Of a DNA stretch of 64,000 nucleotides, positions 23,213 to 34,836 are shown piece after piece. The DNA is taken from assembly GCF_024868665.1 (NCBI RefSeq), contig NC_079902.1:18598072-18662071 (forward strand). The letters run 5' to 3'. The notes below the pieces were generated by a model. The model worked only from the letters and a program-made list of their open reading frames with translations, was not told the DNA's origin and did not search any database. This DNA comes from Triplophysa rosa (taxonomy: Eukaryota > Chordata > Actinopteri > Cypriniformes > Nemacheilidae). How positions within the stretch are numbered: the first letter of the stretch is position 1; each line of letters opens with the position of its first letter. The translations under genes and the position numbers were made by a program.

Positions 23213-25826
23213 CAGTTAGCGTCTGTTTTACATTATAATCCAAGGCCCGGTCATAGAGTACTTGACTTTCCGCGTCAGTGTCCTTCTCGCGCACAAATAC
23301 GTCCGAATTCAACACATGCGCAATACAAATGAGTATGTGTGCTCTACCAGACCGTCAGAGGGCAGCGCTGAGTCGCGTCATTTACAGACCCACTGCAAAT
23401 TAATGATTGAAGAAGTGTTTTCACCATTGTAAACAATCTGAGCAAGCAGCAAGACAACAAGAACAACAACCAAACAGTATCGAGAAGGATATGCTTCTAA
23501 GCTTACTGTTCTTGGTTTCAGCGTGTCGGTTTTGTATCATTCTTCTTCGACAACGACACACTGCACACTTTCTGTGTGTGTATTGACCCCTAGTTATGGG
23601 ATTCCTTTTGTGCCAATAAAAATGAACGCAAACTTTTAAAAAACTAACAAAAATATACAATGAGAAAGAAAAAAAACACTTTGATAATGAAAACAATAAA
23701 CTCAGTTGCAAGAATGTGACATGATTTTCAAATAAACTGCTATTTTTCTTAACAATTTTCTAAGTTTCGTTTTTGCAAATAATAGTTTTGAATTCGCTGC
23801 TAGATTTTTCATTTGCACTTTCCGAGTTTTCGTTTACGCTTCTCAATTTTTCGTTCGCCTTTCTGGCACAAATCTCACGTGTGGGCGGGAATTATGGCCA
23901 CTTTACTCTCATTGGTTAGTGAGATTTGGATTGACAGCTCCCTGACCAGGAAGACGACACTGAAGACAGTGCAGCGGATTAGAGAGCAATCTGTTTGCGG
24001 TTTTCTGTATTGTATTGTTTTAGTGTTTGTACTTAAATTACTTTCTTATTTTGTAAGTATATTAGCAGGGTTGCCAACTTTCACGCACTTAAAAGTAGCA
24101 CACGCTTCCAGGCTCTATGACGCCGTAACAACAAGCCAACGTCGAGCAAATACAGGATAGATAGCCATATTCACATGCAACTTTACGTGGGTTTAGAGGC
24201 CGTCAAGACAGCAGTCTATAATTTATAATTTCAATGATATCAGGAAAACGAGATGCCTAGTGAGTTTTGAGGAGATATACAATAAAATGTTATGCTTCCA
24301 GTTCATATTTCTAATTTATAGATTATAATCGTGGTGGCATTTTATGTATCGTTTCTATCTTTAAATGTTTGTTTATAGTTTAATAAGTCTCTCTTCTGCT
24401 TTTCTTTAACCTGTTTTATGTAGGTGTGTAAATACATAATGACATTGTTGTTTGCAAGAGGCAGACTAAATTAATAAAACATTCTAAAGGCCTCTAATTG
24501 TGTCACCTTATGAATGTGTTTTGTTGTAGCGTTTAAAAAACATAAATGTCATTTGAATGTATTGGTAGTGTTTTATGAGGTGTACTTTCTGTGAATGTAA
24601 AGAAAGGGGTATAATACTGTACATTCATCATGAGTTTAAAAAGAATGATACAGTACTTAACTTATACATGGACTTAATTCTTTAAAAGGAGACTGTATGC
24701 AAGAGTGACATCGTCATCCTCCTCCTCAGCTGGACACAAGTCACCCTCAGGTACATTTATGTAACCGAGATAATAAAATCGCTAAAAGTTTTAATCTCTG
24801 TACAGTAACTATGCAGCAATGTTTTCATTTAGCATGTTAATTTCTCACAACCCAATAATCTGTAACGTGTCTTTATTGGATGTTATAATGCAAGTTGTTT
24901 GTTCCTTTTTAAGAAAATTATCTTAATAGGCCATAAAATAATACCTGACAGAAAGTATAAAGCACACAATGAACGCGCTTAGTAAAGACAGAATTGCTAC
25001 TGTACAGGAATACAACTTTAGTGATTTTCTTTATTATCTGAATTACATTCATTTACCTGAGGATGAGGAGGACGCTTGGATCCACACCGCGCGTGACTTA
25101 CCTACTTCAAATACCAATTACTAATATACTAACTAAATAAGAAAGTAGTTTTAAGTACAAACAATAAAGATAACAGCATGCAGATCGTTCTCTAAAATTC
25201 GTTGCACTGAACAGTCTTCAGTATCGACTTCCTTGTCAGGGAGCTATCAATCAAAAACTCACTAGCCAATCAGAGTAAAGCGGCCATAAATCCAGCCTAC
25301 ACGTGAGATTTGTGCCAGAAAGGCGAACGAAAAATTGAGAAGCGTAAATGAAAACTCGGAAAGCGCAAATGAAAAATCTAGCAGCGAATTAAAAACTATT
25401 ATTTGCAAAAACGAAACTTAGAAAATTGTTAAGAAAAATAGCAGTTTATTTGAAAAGCAAGTCACATTCTTGCAATTGAGTTTATTGTTTTCATTATCAA
25501 AGTGTTTTTTTTTTCTCATTGCATAATTTTGTTCGTTTTTTAAAAGTTTGCGTTCATTTTTATTGGCACAAAAGAAATCCCATACCTAGTGGACTTTTTC
25601 GCGCATGCGCTGTTGTACGCGGCACGTCCGCGCGGTCTCAAAAATGGGCTGTATGCGGACGGTGTGTGCGGACGACCGCGGACCCTTCTGTTGACGAAAA
25701 TTGCGTCATGCGGACGGACGGACCATACTTCTCGCTTAAGGAGTAAACCGTATTTTCAAAAAAGTCCTGAGCGCTTTCTTAAACGGCAGCGGCGGTGTCG
25801 TTTTCTGCAATCGGACAGAACTCGCT
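23213..25826. mobile_element. older element split by a block of nested transposons
   Basis: TTACATTATAATCC near 23230 and GAGTAAACCG with CCTGAGCGCTTTCTTAAACG near 25741-25785 occur contiguously, on the opposite strand, at about 28140-28220. Here they are separated by roughly 2.5 kb. The simplest reading is an insertion between about 23247 and 25738, which itself contains the long-inverted-repeat element. Boundaries and family are not resolved. Confidence 0.45.
23595..25584. mobile_element. 1990-bp DNA element with inverted arms of about 470 bp
   Basis: The left arm (about 23595-24067) and right arm (about 25118-25584) are inverted copies with roughly 90% identity by eye. Shared words include TGGCACAAATCTCACGTGT versus ACACGTGAGATTTGTGCCA, and TTTTCATTATCAAAGTG. 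Ends TATGGGATT and AATCCCATA are flanked by the 6-bp repeat CCTAGT (23589-23594, 25585-25590). The spacer of about 1 kb has no transposase frame, so it is non-autonomous. Superfamily unknown; a 6-bp duplication excludes Tc1/mariner and fits hAT poorly. Confidence 0.88.
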
Positions 25827-25829
25827 TTA

Positions 25830-26300
25830 GGCTCCATTCACATTTCGCGTCTAAAACCGCGCGGAAAACGCGAGCTGCACTGCGTTCTCCTTATTTCCAA
25901 AGCGCCTGGACTTTGCGCACTCCTGGCGTCTGTCGTCGCTACCATGGGCCACGATAGCCGTTGAGACGAGGAGGTACGGATATATGGATTATATGCACTG
26001 AAAATACCTCGCAATAACTCTGCTACTAGATTTAGTTATGCTGTGATCATCTGTGTCTCCATCTTCATTGATCTCTTGTCTATATTGGCTGGTTGGTTCT
26101 TGTCACATGACCTGCGGTGCGTTTGCGCCTTTCTGAAAAATTGAGATTTTTTCATCTCGCGGCGCCGACGCTCCTGAAAAAAGAGCATGTCGTACCGCAT
26201 GCGCGTCGCCCCCTATTTCCGCATTTAAAAATTCCGCATGATTTTACATTTAAAATAACGAATATGCGCGCGGAAAAGACGCGAAATGTGAATCGGTTTT
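25830..26300. mobile_element. MITE with ATTCACATTTCGCGTC inverted ends
   Basis: ATTCACATTTCGCGTC (25836-25851) and its perfect complement GACGCGAAATGTGAAT (26278-26293) bound about 460 bp, with further pairing GCGCGGAAAA on both sides. The interior is CpG-rich. The two frames inside (25589-25957, 26117-26374) show no domain. Target duplication not resolved. Confidence 0.7.
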
Positions 26301-27392
26301 TGGTTGACTCTTTGAAAAGAGCAGCGAGTTTTTTACAACTGTCTGTTGTAGAGGACATAGCAGATTATTTCTGAAAACAAGCAAAAGAAATACTAAGTAA
26401 ATTACAATTTGCTAGCAATTTAAAAGTATGTCTAGCCAGTATTATTTTGGGTTACCAGTAGAACCATTACTTAAACCTAAATGTGACAAAGTTACATGAC
26501 CCATTCAACAAGTTGTTTATTTAATACAAGTATACAGTAAAATAGTAATATAAATTAATCTTTTATATTAGTATAAATTGATCAAAAGTTTACAGTCCTG
26601 TCAAACACATTGGCAAGAGATTCAATATTTACAGCAAAGCTCTCTATTGACTGAGATGTTTACAAATTTTACCCATCAGCCCCATTTCTGCAATATTCAG
26701 AGCATGTTTCAATGTGCAGGCAAACTACTGATAACAATGCACACGTACCAGCGTCATTATATACACTTCATGCGCCGGGTTCTCGTGTATCGAGCATGTG
26801 ACGTGCATGAAATGACAAATTCCGACTGCTGTGAGCCATAGACGGAAGAGCAGGTGCCAGTGAGACTCTGTTTTTCATGAGGCAATCACAGGCGCACTTG
26901 CGGAGACCACGCTGAGTTCGTTCAGCAGTCACTAGCCTACAATCACAGACAGTTTGCTTCAGGTAGATTTAATGGCTAGTTGTTTGGTTATTTTTCCTCA
27001 TTCAGAAAAAGGTAACCCAGCACGGCTGAAAAAATTAAGACTTTTACTAAATGTTACACGCCGGTGCTCTTTCTGAATGAATAAATCGAGAGGAACGTAT
27101 GGTGTTAAACATGCTGCTTGTCTTCTCTGGTTGTACATAAGAGCCTACAGCTGTAAAAACAAGGAGCGAACCCGGTGAAATAATGAGCGGTTTGATGGTG
27201 ACGCAGAAGTTACCATTTGGAACAGCAACTGCACGCTGACACCATAAATATTCTGCGAGTCGTCCCTGTGTCATTCTGCTTCATTTCTCAGCATCACGAA
27301 GAGGTGAAGCTCAGAGATCCGTGTCTATGCTCTGAACAAAAAGCCCTTATATCAATCTTGCCTGTGGTAATAATCGGCCATTAGCGCTGACC
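26301..27392. other. no gene seen
   Basis: Unique-looking DNA between two transposon blocks. Short frames lack domains. Confidence 0.4.
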
Positions 27393-27627
27393 ACTGGGTT
27401 TAGGCATGGGCCGATTACCGGTTTCAAGGTATACCGCGGCTTTGAAAACTCGCGGTGTCAAAACCACTAACATTTCCCGTTATACCGTTCCTGCGGTAGT
27501 CGCAGTCTTTTACTCGTCCTCAAAGACGTAAAGTGCAGGAATCCCTCAGGTTGTGTGCAGCGAAGAGCGAGTCACGTGGACCCTCCCCCTCCGGTTGGTG
27601 CAAGCAGTCAGTGAGTGAGAGTCACCT

Positions 27628-27825
27628 GTGTGCAGGATGGCCGAAGGAGATGAATCTTTGGAACTTTTCTCCCCGTCGAAAAAGACGCAGTTAAAAAAAG
27701 AAACCGCTGGCATCGTTTGGTTACAAATAGCAGCCGCACGCCATGACTTCAGAGGCAGCGTCTGTGCACGAAGGAAGCCTAGAGAAACAGATAGGCAGCG
27801 TAACGGAAGTCTATTTGAATTATAA
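27628..27825 (+). pseudogene. possible first-exon remnant of a hAT transposase
   Basis: The frame begins MCRMAEGDESLELFSPSKK and continues with an acidic, then lysine-rich stretch to TAGIVW, after which it loses sense and stops. Its place just inside the left end of a hAT element, and a K-rich lead-in followed by VW where a BED finger would start, suggest the start of a ZBED-type transposase. No Cys/His finger residues survive in the frame. Weak, inference only. Confidence 0.3.
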
Positions 27826-28475
27826 ACAGAGAGCGTCTTTGCAATAACTAATCACATATTTAAAAACGACAATACTAATTCCTCGCTAGAAATGCATTCA
27901 AAAGTTGTTGAAAGTGAAAATTAAACTTATTATTTATAGAAAACTAAGCTCCAACGGGCGTTTCGGCCGCCATTTTATATTTTCGAGCTTGGGGCTTCTC
28001 GGCCAATCACGTTCCTCGCATGTTGTTATGGAACGACAGGTCTCTGTCATTGGTTAGCTGTGAAAAGGGGCGTTTTTTCCAGAAAAGTTGAACTTTTTTC
28101 AACCTCAACAGACGCTCTGAGCTGCAGATAAAGATGCCGTCGCTGACGTTTAAAAAAGCGCTCAGGACGTTTTATGAAAACACGGTTTACTCCATAGGAT
28201 TATAATGTAAAACAGATGCTAGCAGCTTCAAAAAAAGAAGTCAAGTCAGAATAAATACTATTTGGCTTTCTACCGAGGCAAATGGCTAATCAACTAGCCT
28301 AACATAAACTAGTTTGAACTAGGTGAACATGCTTACATTCCTGCATTATAACTTGGACTGAAAAATAAATGTGTAGAAAGTGAGCATGTCTCCAAAAACA
28401 TTGTTCAGCTGCAGGTTCGATGACTGCTTTTTTACAGAAATAGTTTTAATTGTTGCGCTGCAGGTTAAGGCTCAC

Positions 28476-29189
28476 TTAAAGGTGCAGTTCTTGATTAACA
28501 GTGGCCACTAGCGTTGTATTATAGATTTGCCACGAATCGCTCAGTCCAAACACAACGGTGGCCACCACAGTACAAAAAGATGTCTTTCTCATGTTGATGC
28601 AGGGAAGAGATTTTGCGGGCATTAGAAAGACCGTAGAAAGAGAGCTATGTCTTATGTATTACATAAAATAAAAGGTTTGTGGATTTTAAGTTTAAAAAGA
28701 AGGATAAAAGTCAGGCAGGAGCTAGGACCTGTGTTAATATTATAAAGACTTTCCAGCAGAGACACGTTAAGACCCGCGGTACTAAGGCTTTTAGCAGATA
28801 TACTCATAGATATCTATATCTCTTTTACTCAATGATGAATAAACTTTCAGTTAATCCACGGGTCACATGCGTTCTGCACCGGAGAGCACGATCCGTACGG
28901 ATCACGGAACTTCCCGCGATCCGTTTCATCACTATACCACAGCGGAGAGGAAGAGGAAACACGCATTGTAGAGTTGTTTGTCCGTTTAGGGCTGCTGTAC
29001 AAAACATGGCGGCGAATTCAATGTATGTAGGGCCGCTCTGTATGTAGATATAAACAGCTTATTCTAAGGTATTACAAACACAATGGTTCATTACGTAAGG
29101 TCTTTATACACCTCTGAAGAAATAGTTTTGTATATTATATTGCATTTCCGTCAATAGATCCTCCTAAAAACCCAGTATTGTTCCTTTAA
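28476..29189 (+). mobile_element. TTAA-type DNA element inside the hAT
   Basis: TTAA at both borders, with ends AGGTGCAGTTCTTG and the complement of CAGTATTGTTCCT forming short imperfect inverted repeats. It shares AAGGTCTTTATACACC, CAATAGATCCTC and GTTTGTCCGTTTAGGGCT with 2958-3325. The 122-codon frame inside has no recognised domain. Confidence 0.65.
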
Positions 29190-29544
29190 GTGACTGTATT
29201 TTTTCATTTAAAATTATTTTTTACAGAAACTTATTTATGTTCTGAACTTCTGATTATTGTTGAGCTACAGGTTAAGGCTCACTTAACTGACCGCATTTAT
29301 TTTTATTTAATTAAGAAGAACTCAAATATGTATTTGAATTATTTAACCTGACATGTTTACTGTTCCAGAATGTTCTATATACGTTTCTTAAAAATAAAAC
29401 ATATTGTGTTCAGTGGAATTTTTTTATTTTTATTTAAAAATAACACATTGTAGATATGTAATAGTAATACCGTGACACTGCGGTAGTTTTGCTCAAGGTT
29501 ATCATACCATCAGAATCTCATACCGGCCCATGCCTAACTGGGTT

Positions 29545-29821
29545 ACAGGAGAAACCCCACCACCATCTATTTTCACCTTAAAATCAGACCGGGGCTTACA
29601 GCGCAGGTCTATTCACAGAACAGCAAGCTAAAGAGACAAACCAAGAGATGTTAGCAACACAAATGAAACATTCAAAGAACCTTCGTTGCCTTAAGCCAAC
29701 CCACTGAAAATACAAAGCAAAATCTGTTTACTTTTTTGAGATCAAATGATTAACTATACTGAACAGGAACTAGGGGAATCTTTATGATATTCAAAAAAAG
29801 TTGCTTTAAAGTCAAAGTTAC
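29545..29821. other. no gene seen
   Basis: Short spacer between the hAT and a palindromic MITE; nothing recognised. Confidence 0.4.
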
Positions 29822-30148
29822 TTTAGGAATAGTTGACCCGAAAACGAAAATTCTGTTATCATTTACTTACTCAGAAGTTGTTCTAAACCTATATACATTT
29901 TCATATTGTGCTGAACACAAAAAGATATTTGGAAGAATGTTTGTAACAAACAGTTCTGGGGCACTATTGACTTTCATAGTAGAGAAGAAAACTACTAGTC
30001 AATGGTGCCCCAGAACTGTTTAGTTTCCCACATTTTTTAAAATATCTTCTTGTGTGTTCAACAGAACAAAGAAATTTATATAGCTTTGGAACAACTTCAA
30101 GGTGAGTAAAGATGACAGAATTTTCATTTTTGGGTCAACTATCCCTCA
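29822..30148. mobile_element. palindromic TTAA-type MITE (Angel-like)
   Basis: Left words AGTTGACCCGAAAACGAAAA and ACACAAAAAGATATTTGG are mirrored by AAAATATCTTCTTGTGTGTT and TTTTGGGTCAACTATCCC. The centre pairs CAGTTCTGGGGCAC with GTGCCCCAGAACTG? in mirrored orientation (TGGTGCCCCAGAACTG). Terminal TTAA is degraded on the right. Confidence 0.8.
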
Positions 30149-32400
30149 CTCATACACCAATAAAAATTATAATTAATCCAACTGAAATGATCTACTTCGC
30201 AAAAAATATCGATAACGAGACAGTGATACATTCAGTTTAAGACGAAATCCACTGCAGCACTCATTTAATTCCATACAATGGCTTATGGAACATATTCATC
30301 AGCACTTCTGAGTATTGAGACTCACAAACTTGTCAGCCATCTGTTCTGTTGTCACACAAACTCAAGCGCACACGCACACACAGCTCCATCAAAGCCCACC
30401 TCACCCTTTAACAGATGTACCGCTTTTCTTATGAGCAGTTCTCAAGTGAAAAACGCTCAGCGCTTCCTCCTGCAATTTCATTTTTTTACTGTAATTAGAA
30501 GTGAAAAGAAAATCCCTTCACAATTTATTATAACAAATGCAGATAGACCACATTCACACTCGAATCAGCAAGCCATTTGCAACGTTTGGTATTTCATTAG
30601 GAGAACCAGCAGTTTTCCTTCATTAACAATTCTATTTATATATTTATTTATACTGCACATAGATGAGTCAGAGTCACAGTTATATGAATATACGTATACA
30701 GTATTTAGACAGAAAAATGCATATTTTCAACATTCACAGCTGTAGCATATACAGTAAGCTTGAATCTTTATTGCGATAAAAAGAAGCACAGGGTGACCTG
30801 AAGAACACACTTTGGCCTGTATACTCCATCATCTTTCATTTTCTTTGCCCACATTCTACCTGGAAAGGTTCTGACCATCTCAAAGCTGACCCACACTATG
30901 AGTTACATAAAAAATAGATGAGTCTGCTGTCTTGAGAGAGTGACAAAGAAAAAAAACAATAGATAGAGAGAGCAAAGCAATGGGAGATGTTTATTGCGTT
31001 TGAAGCTGTAGGGAATATTTTCTCTGAGGAGTGGTTTTGGAAGCAGCGGTTTACTTTGTGGGCTTTACTTCTCTCTTTTCAGCGATGAGAATGAGAAGTG
31101 AAAATCCTTTGTACTACTGCTCAAAATATACTGTTGCAGTAAAGACCGGGGCTAGTTGTCACACAGGAAAGTGCAGAAGCGTTTTGTGCTTTATAATTGC
31201 TTACTGAGAGTTTGATGAAAAGCAATTAAATGCTATTAAGTTCAATGTGCTATGTAACCTTTATCTTTTTTAAGTGGGAAACAAAAGTGAAAATATTGAA
31301 TAACACTTTGTAGCCAGACTGTACACTATGTGCCTAGAGAGAAATGGTCTTTCAAACATTCAAAGGAGTAAAAGTGTGACAATTATAGTAGCCCTGATTC
31401 TCAAGGTATCATTTTAGCTAGAACTCTGAGTCTGGAGTCCTCCATACATTACATAATACATATAAACAATAGCTTAGACAGTAGATGGCTATATTTTATT
31501 AAGCAAATTCTGCATGATTTAAGCTTACTGTAAAACAAAAGGTTCATGCATTAAAATATACAGTTTGAATAAGACTTCTGATTTAAAGCAAATCTTTAAA
31601 AACTAGTTTTTGCTTTTGGTCAGCAGGTTTTGGAAAAAGAAAATGTGTTTTAAATCAAACTTTGCAGTAGGTGGTCTTTACAAAACAGAACAAAATCACT
31701 ACCACATGAATCAAATATAAATCAATGTCTTTTTTGCTCCCCAAATAGTTCTGTCAAGCCTTGAATTAAGCTCAATCAAATGTTCAAGGCTATTTAAATC
31801 ATTTGGCTTGCATCATTGAACACATGCTGGCTGCCATTCATTTTTATATGACACTATTCGTTCTCAGTGTGTCTATATGTATGTTACATATTAAACTGTT
31901 TTCATTCGTAATGCTTGTCTGCTTAACTCTATCAGCAGAAAAAAATAAATTAAAAATAGACCCCTCTCTTTGTGATGCTTTATGTTACTGGCAGGCTTTG
32001 ATTTGGCAGTCAAACCTGTAACACAGTAAATCCAAACACTTGGCTTTACCCTAGTCTCTAAACACACCCGAGACGTTTCAACAACGCAGAAAAATGCGAT
32101 GGTTCTTTTTAAATGTAATGCCTGTTTTGTTCATCATTGTTATATTGGCACATTCTCAAATGTTTCACCTCCAACCCTTAGGAAGTCTTTGTCAATTGTA
32201 AGCTGCTAGTGTAGCTATACAATCATGCTCCATTTGGCAGGTTTTCCACTGAAATCTACACTACAAGTCATCATTGACCTGCATTTGTATGGCGACATAT
32301 ATTTTATTAGAAAAAATATTTTTATTTAAGAAATATATTTTTGAAATTATTACTTTAACCAAATAATGAATAGATATAGTAGCCAATAAGAGTCCAGCGC
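30149..32400. other. no gene seen; long unique stretch
   Basis: The 155-codon frame at 30278-30745 has no domain, repeat or signal recognised and is AT-biased like its surroundings. No repeat family or RNA gene found. Confidence 0.4.
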
Positions 32401-32432
32401 TTCACAGGTTGAGACCTTCACAGGTTGAGACC
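32401..32432. repeat. 16-bp tandem duplication
   Basis: TTCACAGGTTGAGACC is present twice head to tail, directly beside the TTAA of the following MITE. Confidence 0.85.
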
Positions 32433-32900
32433 TTAAAGGGACAGTTCACCCAAGAATGAAAATTCTGTCTTCATTTACTCAAGATGTTCCAAATCTGTAT
32501 ACATTTCTTTGTTCTGATGAACACAGAGAAAGAGGCTATTTGGAAGAATGCTTGTAATGCAAACAGTTCTTGGCCACCATTGACTACCATAGTAGGAACT
32601 GTTTTGCTTTCCTACATTCTTCAAAATATCTTCTTCTGTGTTCAACAAGTAATTTTTCTCACTATGGTAGTCAATGGTGGCTGACACCGTGTCTACACCG
32701 GACACGACATGACAAGCTGCTTGTTCCACATCCAGTGTGGACCAAATGTTAAATTATAATGGGTTCTAATGCGTTTCTAACGTCTTTTGTCATGTCGCAT
32801 CGTGCCAGTTGCGTGCGGCGTAGACACAATGTAAGAACAGTTTGGTTACAAGCATTGTTTTAAATATCTTGCAAATTTTAGTCAATGGGTGACTACTAAA
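32433..32900. mobile_element. palindromic TTAA-type MITE (Angel-like) with a nested insertion
   Basis: Starts TTAAAGGGACAGTTCACCC. It contains CTTGGCCACCATTGACTACC and the mirrored TAGTCAATGGTGGC, at which point a second element (32684-32833) interrupts it. The arm resumes as AGAACAGTTTGGTTACAAGC. The outermost right arm is degraded, so the end is approximate. Confidence 0.8.
32684..32833. mobile_element. small TA-type MITE, inserted in the palindromic MITE
   Basis: CACCGTGTCTACACCGGACA at the left pairs with the complement of the GTAGACACAATG right end. A second copy is at 57476-57620. In the uninterrupted family copy at 39461-39889 the target reads GGTGGCCAAGAAT, which here is cut between GGTGGC and AGAAC, giving the insertion point. 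TA duplication is intact on the right and mutated on the left. Confidence 0.7.
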
Positions 32901-34469
32901 ATATAACAGAGTTCATTTATTTTTTGGATGCTTTTAGTGACAACATAATTCCCACAGTTACAATTGTGTTATTCCATGGTTTGGATGGGTTTACTACTAT
33001 TCTAAAATGTGAAAAAATATAAACAAAGAATGAGTAAGTGATACTAAACTGTTGACTGATAGTGTACACGTACAAAAAACCTGAAGCTGATAAATGTCAC
33101 ACATTCATGACATAAGCCAGCGTGATCATTTTCCTATTATAAGCATTTATGTAATTCTACCAAAATATATATATTTTTGCCACTGTGACTCATGTACTCT
33201 TTGGAAGTGTGCTGTTTGATTCAGATGTTTTAATGTTGCAAGGACGCAGCCTAATTCTGCACATTTAAAACCATATAAATCACTGAAGAGTTAGTCGATT
33301 AGCAAAATTAGGTCCACAAATTGTTAGATTTATAAAAGAGTTAAGTACCCCCTCATTATCAATGCCAGTCCCAGCAACTTCCACGCGGGTATCTGGGATG
33401 CTTTGTCTTTATAGCTCATTTGCATGGTGAAATATGATGGCGATTAGGTTGGCTGATCTCAGTGCAACCAACTGGGAATGTAAACAAGCCACTCGCCAAA
33501 GCCACGACTACAGTACAATATCTAAACTAAACATAACACCGGCCTCTGTAACAGATTATGAATTATTTCCCTGGCCTAAAAACAGCAAAAAAGTTTGTCA
33601 GTAGTAATATTCACCATTTTAACTGTACACAAGTATACAAACAGATGATCTTGACCCCCCTGGCCTTTTGTTTTTTCCACATAAAGCTCTGTGTTAGCAC
33701 TGTATGTGTGTGTGATGGGTTTGAATGATTAGGCAGAGACAGTCCATCACAGACAATTGTACAGTTGCCGGTGCCTTTCTGTCCCCTGCTGATAACATTG
33801 ATGAGCCTTTAGCTTTCAGCCTGTCTATCAAGGCCATTTGCCAGCCACACAATGTGAAGAGAATGAAAGAATAAATGCAAGAATGGCGAGATGGGAGGAA
33901 AAAGTGAAGGATAGCAAGTGAAAGATGGATTGACAGACTAACCTTCTCTCTCCGAAAGCTTGACCTCCCGTAATCTATTAGATTCCAACCGATAAAGCAA
34001 TAAAACGATCATCTGGGTTTCTCTGTTGTCGTTGGCATGAATGCTGCCAGTCCTGTCAACAGGCTTGTCAAAATGACAATCAAGAAGAAAATCGGCAATA
34101 ATGAGATGGGGTCTCATTTCAAACCCTGTGCCGGCAGGTATTTGTTCATAAAACCAATGTGAAAATGTTTTACAGAATTCACGATTACCGCTTAATATTA
34201 ACTCAAAATATAAGACAAAAACTCAAACCAAAAAGCGAAAATCCCACTATGAAAATGGAATGTGTTGTTCATTTAATGTTCATTTATAAACATTTGCATT
34301 ATTATTATAAATATAATATTTTATATTACAGTATTTCAGAGGGAAAAGTTATGTTACAGCTAGACCTAGGAAATATTTTACATAATGCAGCTCAGATCAT
34401 ATACATTATACATTAAATTGGTTTTAAGAACTGGTTTAAAAATTAATAATCATTAAAGTGCTTGGAAGG
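32901..34469. other. no gene seen; conserved-looking unique DNA at 33.68-33.90 kb
   Basis: The stretch 33680-33900 is of balanced composition, non-repetitive and stop-rich in all frames, the texture of a conserved non-coding element. This is an impression only. No coding exon found. Confidence 0.3.
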
Positions 34470-34836
34470 CAGAAATATCTATTATTTATATTTACACTAT
34501 CTATTTTTTATACAACTTTTTCTGTAAATTATATTTCATTCATTCTGCTGTATATAGCACATACCTTGTACTACAATAGTCTATTCTTATTTTTTACTTG
34601 TACATATTTACATACATACATAGCTTTACTCTCTTTATCTTATGTTTATTGTATTGTATTTCTTAATTTTTTATACCCATAGGCCCTTATTTAAATCATT
34701 GTGTAATGTATTCTATTGTGTTATGGTCTCTGTGTACTGTTGTTGCTGTTTCTGTGTTCTGGTTGCTCCTGTCACCAAAACAAATTCCTTGTATGTGCAA
34801 ACATACTTGGCAATAAAGCTCTTTCTGATTCTGAAA
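34470..34836 (+). mobile_element. 3' end of a LINE-type retrotransposon
   Basis: Ends with TACTTGGCAATAAAGCTC followed by TTCTGATTCTGA, the tail pattern of fish non-LTR retrotransposons in which a short repeat replaces poly(A). The preceding CTCCTGTCACCAAAACAAAT also fits such 3' UTRs. No reverse-transcriptase frame is present, so it is a 5'-truncated copy. The clade is not determinable, and the 5' limit is approximate. Confidence 0.5.

Larger units (their letters stand above)
27401..29536. mobile_element. hAT element of 2.1 kb carrying internal insertions
   Basis: TAGGCATGGGCCGATTACCG at the left pairs with the complement of ATACCGGCCCATGCCTA at the right. The perfect octamer ACTGGGTT lies at 27393-27400 and 29537-29544. 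A TTAA-type element occupies 28476-29189, and a segment near 27950-28230 matches the split element at 23.2/25.8 kb. GGTTAAGGCTCACTTAA occurs twice (before 28480 and near 29272), so part of the body was duplicated. Confidence 0.9.

Noticed and set aside
23421..25746. ORFs on opposite strands sharing FLKVCVHFYWHKRNPI
   Set aside because: The shared peptide comes from the two arms of the long inverted repeat, not from a gene family.
28679..29047. 122-codon ORF inside the TTAA-type element
   Set aside because: No transposase or other domain; the related copy at 2958-3325 does not keep the frame.
30278..30745. 155-codon plus-strand ORF
   Set aside because: No domain, motif or splice context; codon composition follows the AT-rich surroundings. 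Kept as non-coding.
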